From Neoconidiobolus thromboides FSU 785 (Eukaryota; Entomophthoromycota; Entomophthoromycetes; Entomophthorales; Neoconidiobolaceae), in the NCBI GenBank assembly GCA_025603075.1, contig MU626436.1, positions 1-39,191 of the forward strand: a stretch of 39,191 nt of DNA. The letters run 5' to 3'. Positions 34,387-39,191 of the stretch are shown in pieces; position 1 is the stretch's first letter; every line of letters starts with the position of its first letter. The notes below the pieces were generated by a model. That model was not told the DNA's origin, did no database searches, and saw only the letters and a list, made by a program, of their open reading frames with translations. The translations under genes and the position numbers were made by a program.

Positions 34387-35832
34387 TTCAATCGTATTTT
34401 AAATAAAAAGCTAAACCCCATCTTTTTATATTTTTAATTATCTGATAAGGTTTAGTTGCATTTTCCTATGATTAAGTTTAAATCTGTAATAAATCACCAT
34501 TGTATTAAATTAGCTGTATCCTATTTGCTGATTAAATTGCTATCTATATTTACTAAAATATTTAAAAATATTATATTCTTATTATATACTAAAAAAATGA
34601 TAATCAGATAAAACTAACTTATATCTGATTATTGTTAAAGCATAAGAATAACATAGATGTATTATTATAATAACTTTGATAACGCAACTTTAATAAATTT
34701 ATAAAAAAGATTAAATTTGATCTTTTAGCCTAATTCAAACTAGTGAAACTTTAATTATGAGTTAAAACTATAGTAATTTTAAAGAAGATGTTAATAAGGG
34801 ATAACTCTATGAAAATAGATTCGGATAAAAGTTTTATTAATAAACTTTGTATCCATGTTATATCGCTTCGATAATCATTGATTATCTTTGTATATTCAAT
34901 CGAGTCCTATAAAGTAAGCATACTTTCATTTATATTAATAAAGAAACGTGTAATTATCTATAAACTAGATACAAAACATTATTAAAATTTTTAATTACAA
35001 TTTCATTTCGTATAAAATTTATACAAACTATTTTAATATCTTAATGAGTAAATAATATAATCAGCCAATATTGACTTAGGTGTTTTGTATCATTTATCTG
35101 GATAAATGGTAAAGTAAAGGTGCTAAAGACTTTGCCCAATCTAATAGAGATATTATGTTTGCAAATATTGAATATGGGCAAATTTTCTAGTTATGCAAAT
35201 TTTTATTAATGTTTAAACTTAATATATCCTCCTTAACTTATTTATATTTAAAATACTCTTTTATGATTTTAACTAAAAGAATTATTTGAAGTTATCATTC
35301 TTAGTTGTCAAATCTTATTGTTTGTACAATAAACAAAAATGACTAAACTATTTTAATAACTGATGATATACTCCCCCTACTCTTGTACTTCTAATTGTTT
35401 AATTATTGAACCAACGATAAACCTTTTATAAAGATCTATAGTTTCTTATGAATTTCATGTAAGAGATAAAAATAGAACTAATTAAATTAAATATAAATTA
35501 CATTTTTTATATAACTTAATAGAAATTAAATAGAAATTAAATAGAAATGAACCATCACATAAATCAGTTATAATTAGTATTTTAAATTTAGCAATTAAAA
35601 ACAATTAAAAAAGGGAGATAAATGGAACTGTATAACTAATAAAAAAGGCAACCTAGATTCAACTAAAAAAGAGGTTAACTTGGTAATTAAAGGATAATTA
35701 ATAAAATATATCACTATTACAATACAATTATCAAAAAGTAAAATAAAAAAATATCTTTAACATAATATAATTTATAATATATAAAAATAATCGACAATAT
35801 AGTTTAAAAAAAGATGTGCATGTGTATCGAAA
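34387..35832. other. Intergenic ABC ATPase - SPT small subunit
   Basis: AT-rich. It contains one 11-bp hairpin (34600-34632). Nothing else recognised. Confidence 0.55.
34600..34632. repeat. Perfect 11-bp hairpin, 11-nt loop
   Basis: ATAATCAGATA at 34600-34610 pairs with TATCTGATTAT at 34622-34632. No function can be assigned. It lies about 210 bp upstream of the ABC ATPase ATG. Confidence 0.7.
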
Positions 35833-36042
35833 TTAAGGAAGAAGGGCGCTTGAAAAGGAGCCAAAATATTTAAGATATTCTGGGGTATAATTAGCAGCGG
35901 TATATAAAAAGAGACCGGTACCAACTACAGCAATAGAATTAACGATACATTTCTCCCAAGGTTCTAACATATAAACAGCGGTTGTTAATTCGTATTGATA
36001 ATATTTTAATTGGACTTGTTCTTGGATAGACTTTAAGCTCAT
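35833..36042 (-). CDS. Serine palmitoyltransferase small subunit (ssSPT-like)
   Basis: Small ER membrane activator of serine palmitoyltransferase, the first enzyme of sphingolipid synthesis. The frame is 69 residues in one exon. YYQYELTTAVYMLEPWEK (14-31) matches the core YYQYxLxTALYMLEPWE of animal SPTSSA/SPTSSB. A single transmembrane segment follows (CIVNSIAVVGTGLFLYTA, about 32-49), then a short tail PEYLKYFGSF. Length equals the human proteins (71-76). Budding yeast uses the unrelated-looking Tsc3, so this animal-type form is informative about lineage. Confidence 0.9.
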   Translation of the reverse strand: MSLKSIQEQVQLKYYQYELTTAVYMLEPWEKCIVNSIAVVGTGLFLYTAANYTPEYLKYFGSFSSALLP

Positions 36043-38329
36043 CTTTGTTAACTAATTGAATTTATAAAAAAAAGTAGTTTCTGAATGAAAAAAGATTTGG
36101 CTTGCCTTAAATACTTTTTTTAAGGTGGGGTATTGGAACGAACTGGGTTTTAAGTAGTAATTGAATCTTAATTGGCTAGCTGAAGATTAACCAATTAAAT
36201 CCCAAATACAGATTTCCTGTTGTTAATTATTGAGTTTCATCATGAGATTTAAATGGGTCAGTCTATTGTTTACTTAAAGCAATAAAATAAGAGTGACAGA
36301 ATATTATTAAAAGGTGCAGAATATAAAATAGTTAATAATTTGTTGTATTTGATAATCTATTGAAGTCTATAACAGTGTATTTACCCTTCATTACCTCTAT
36401 TTTTACTATTCCTATTATATTATTCACTTTCCAAATATTAATTAAATCGTATCTATTGAATAATAAAATTATTAACTTAAGGCATAACTAGAATGATCGT
36501 CTGATAATTTAAATACAAGCCATTAAAGAATAAAGTAATAAATAGTAATTTAAACAACCATTTTTATGTTATTTATCCTAAATTCATTCATTATCTTATA
36601 AATCCTTTAAACATTACAAAAGTTTGGGTTGTATTGTGATGAACTTTACCCAAAGTTAAGCCTTTTGCATTGTTAAACTATTCTTTCTTATTCAAACATT
36701 CTAGAAGTTTATTTATTAAGTTTCAATATGTTTTAATGCTTCTAGTTTTTCATTGAAATAAAAATAAATCCGATTAATAGCTAATAAAAACAATAAAATA
36801 GTGAACGATTATCTCTGTATTTGCTTTATTTAGTAATTCAATAATTAAATATCATTACGCTTTTATTTATTAAATGCTGATAGATATCATAACTTCAGGT
36901 TTTTAAATTTTTTACAATGGCTGTTTTTATAACTTGTATTTTTAATAAATAGAACTAATAAAGTTATGCTTAGATAATATTTAGAAGCTAAATAAATATT
37001 AGAAACTATCACATTGCATCTTTACATAAAGCAATCAAGTTAACTCGTCATTTTTAAATAATTTTCTAACTACTATTTGGATCCGCTTAAGCTCCTTTAT
37101 AATTTATCAGTAATTAATTTACTTTTTTCCCTACTTATCCTCATTACAATATTCTTCTTTATTATAAGAACTATCAATAAAACTGATCAACAAAACTGAT
37201 CAATAATCATGATATAATTATCTAATAATTTATTATATTAAATAATTTAATACATTGTAGAATAATAAAAACCTTACATTGAAATAGAGAATTTCACAAT
37301 TTTGAATTTAGGCTAAAATCCTATTGAAGTGATGTTTTACTTTATATATAATCAACTATTTGTGATTATTTGTAATATTAATTAAACTAAAGTAAAAAAG
37401 GCGATGTTTTTTAATAAAGTGGTGGAACTTAATAAATCCTACATCTCGGTAAATAAGTAGTTGAATCGGTTAAACTAAATTTAAAGTTATTAAATAAAGA
37501 TTTTGACCTATTTAAGACTTGAGTGGGTATTATGCGTCTTTGTATATTACAACTTTAAAAATCCTTAGGAAGTTACTAAATTAAACTATATGATGCTAAG
37601 AATAAAATTACCGATAGTAACTCTAAAACCTCATAAGTATACCATTGCAAACTTGATATCCTCTAATCTCCTGAATCAGCTACTACTTCATTAGAGATTC
37701 CAATTAGCTTCGTAGAATGCCTATTTAAAAAATATCATATTAAATAAAGTAAACTACGAAAGTTGATATTTCTCCTTTTTATGTTAAATCCAGGTGTATA
37801 TCTTTTACTCAAGAATAGACATGAGACTATTCCCAACCTTTTATTATTTTATTACCTACTCTATCATTAACTATGATAAGATTTATAATCCTAATAGTTT
37901 TAGAAATAAATGTAATAATATCACCGATGTTATTCTCAGTGATCTATGAGCTATACATTTCTTTTATTCATTCCAAGCTATTAGTTGACGACCTTCCCGC
38001 TCTTTTATGATCTGCTATCTACCTACTGTACATTAGATAAATTCATATGAAACCGAGTATAGTTTGTTCATTATCCTTTGTGATACCCAAAACTAGGTTT
38101 ATAAGTTTTACAATAACTACTGATATCTAACAGTTTTTTCTTATTCCTATTGTATAACTCCTCATTTCATGATGTTTTATATAATCTTTTCTAATAAAAT
38201 ATAACTTAAAATTTTTTAATTTATAAAATATCGCCGAACTTATCGTTTAGAATAAAAGTAATAAAAATTTAATGTTAAATTATCTATAAAGCTATTTAAC
38301 ATGCTACTACTTTCTTTTCAATTACAGTA

Positions 38330-38428
38330 TATGGGGATGTATTTTTCTTTAAGAATTTTACTAACAAATTTTCCGCTTAAATAACACTTAAAAAATAGAA
38401 AAAATAATAGTCAAAAAACACTATCATA
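38330..38428 (+). mobile_element. MITE-like element, copy F
   Basis: TA-TGGGGATGTATTTTTC at the left and AAAACACTATCA-TA at the right. The core has TTTAAGAATTTTACTAACAA and CTTAAATAACACTTAAAAAAT. More diverged than C or E. Confidence 0.82.
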
Positions 38429-38541
38429 TAAAGCAGAAGTTTTATATATTGGTTCGAATTAATTAGAAATCAACTGGTCTATTAAAGTCAAAAGTAGCAT
38501 ATAGTTTGAAATATTATAAAATAATTTAACAAAATAAATAA

Positions 38542-38579
38542 TACTTGGAGATGTGTTTTTCAAGAATTTTACTAACAAG
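38542..38579 (+). mobile_element. Truncated MITE end, copy G
   Basis: TACTTGGAGATGTGTTTTTCAAGAATTTTACTAACAA resembles the left 35-40 bp of copy F, only 113 bp away. The rest of the element is missing. Confidence 0.55.
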
Positions 38580-39191
38580 TAAATTCCTTACAATACTAAA
38601 TAAATTTAAATTATATTATAACTTATCAGAGCCTATTATTGTATTAAAAATAAATTTGATAAATTTTTATAAAAGACAGTAAATATAATAATAACTAACT
38701 AAAGGATCATTTATAAGAAAAATTAAATCTTTTTAATGAAACTACTATACATGAATTTAAATAGTTATATTTAACAAAAAACATAATAGGGCATTTGTAT
38801 TATTTAATTGAAAATTAAGCTAGTAATTTTTCAAATTCTAATCTTCTTAAACAAAAATTCAAAATGAATTATTTCATTAAAAGCTACAAATGTTGTACAT
38901 TAAAGAAATTGTTATATTACTTAATAAGAGTTTGATTATACAAACAGTAGATTAAACTAATATAAAGTTTGTATTTTAATTAAGCTTTATTGTATTGTTA
39001 ATAATAAAAAGGTGTTATTATACAAAGCAATCAATTACAACAAAATATCTTTTAATTCGTTAATTATACATAATCTAATTTAACAATGATATTATTAGTG
39101 ATGGCGTGAGTTATTTTTGTAAAAAGTCTAGTAAATAGTTTTATAAAGTTATTTAATATAATATACTTAAAGTATAAATTTCGAGTACTAA

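Larger units (their letters stand above)
36043..39191. other. Long AT-rich intergenic end of window
   Basis: No open frame with coding character was found on either strand over 3.1 kb. It carries MITE copy F and a truncated copy G. A short tandem AAAACTGATCAA pair occurs near 37188-37204. Confidence 0.55.

Overview
The window is nuclear DNA of an AT-rich eukaryote (roughly three quarters A+T by eye) with many short introns (about 45-110 bp, mostly GTAAGT...TAG). The best guess is an early-diverging, non-Dikarya fungus. The farnesyl-PP synthase, SDHB, Sed5-type syntaxin, GID4 and LigE/etherase-type GST paralogues read as fungal. Integrator subunit 4, a U12-type AT-AC intron and an animal-like SPT small subunit argue against Ascomycota or Basidiomycota. 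An amoebozoan is not excluded. TAA, TAG and TGA all act as stops, so the genetic code looks standard.

Layout. 1-521: 5' part of a secreted cysteine-repeat protein (-). 1681-1752: tRNA-Gln(UUG) (-). 2340-4498: isobutyryl-CoA dehydrogenase, 16 exons (-). 4741-6058: farnesyl-PP synthase, 6 exons (-). 6381-6463: tRNA-Leu(AAG) (-). 6850-8166: cyclophilin, 13 exons (+), convergent with Integrator subunit 4 at 8209-12464, 23 exons (-). INTS4 is divergent from LSM6 at 12621-13000 (+). 13340-14764: TYW2 (+), convergent with RAD17 at 14793-16657 (-). A gene-poor 2.4 kb follows, with one orphan membrane exon. 19101-19850: GID4 (+). 20541-22017: pyrimidine-nucleotide mitochondrial carrier (+), convergent with SDHB at 22312-23315 (-). 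24141-25308: syntaxin-5/Sed5 (+). 26320-32439: four GST copies, one a pseudogene, with a MITE family scattered among them. 33394-34386: soluble ABC ATPase (-). 35833-36042: serine palmitoyltransferase small subunit (-). The last 3 kb is intergenic with MITE copies.

Most genes are unrelated housekeeping genes, not an operon or pathway cluster. Exons were assembled by hand from homologous protein blocks, splice consensus and phase bookkeeping; every listed gene closes in frame except INTS4, which needs one extra base near 10380.

The most notable items are: a minor-spliceosome AT-AC intron followed by 10-nt and 6-nt micro-exons in the cyclophilin gene; an undescribed family of about 105-bp TA-flanked inverted-repeat elements (six full copies and one truncated copy); and a GST cluster with a gene-conversion tract and a pseudogene whose four scored nonsense changes are all transitions.
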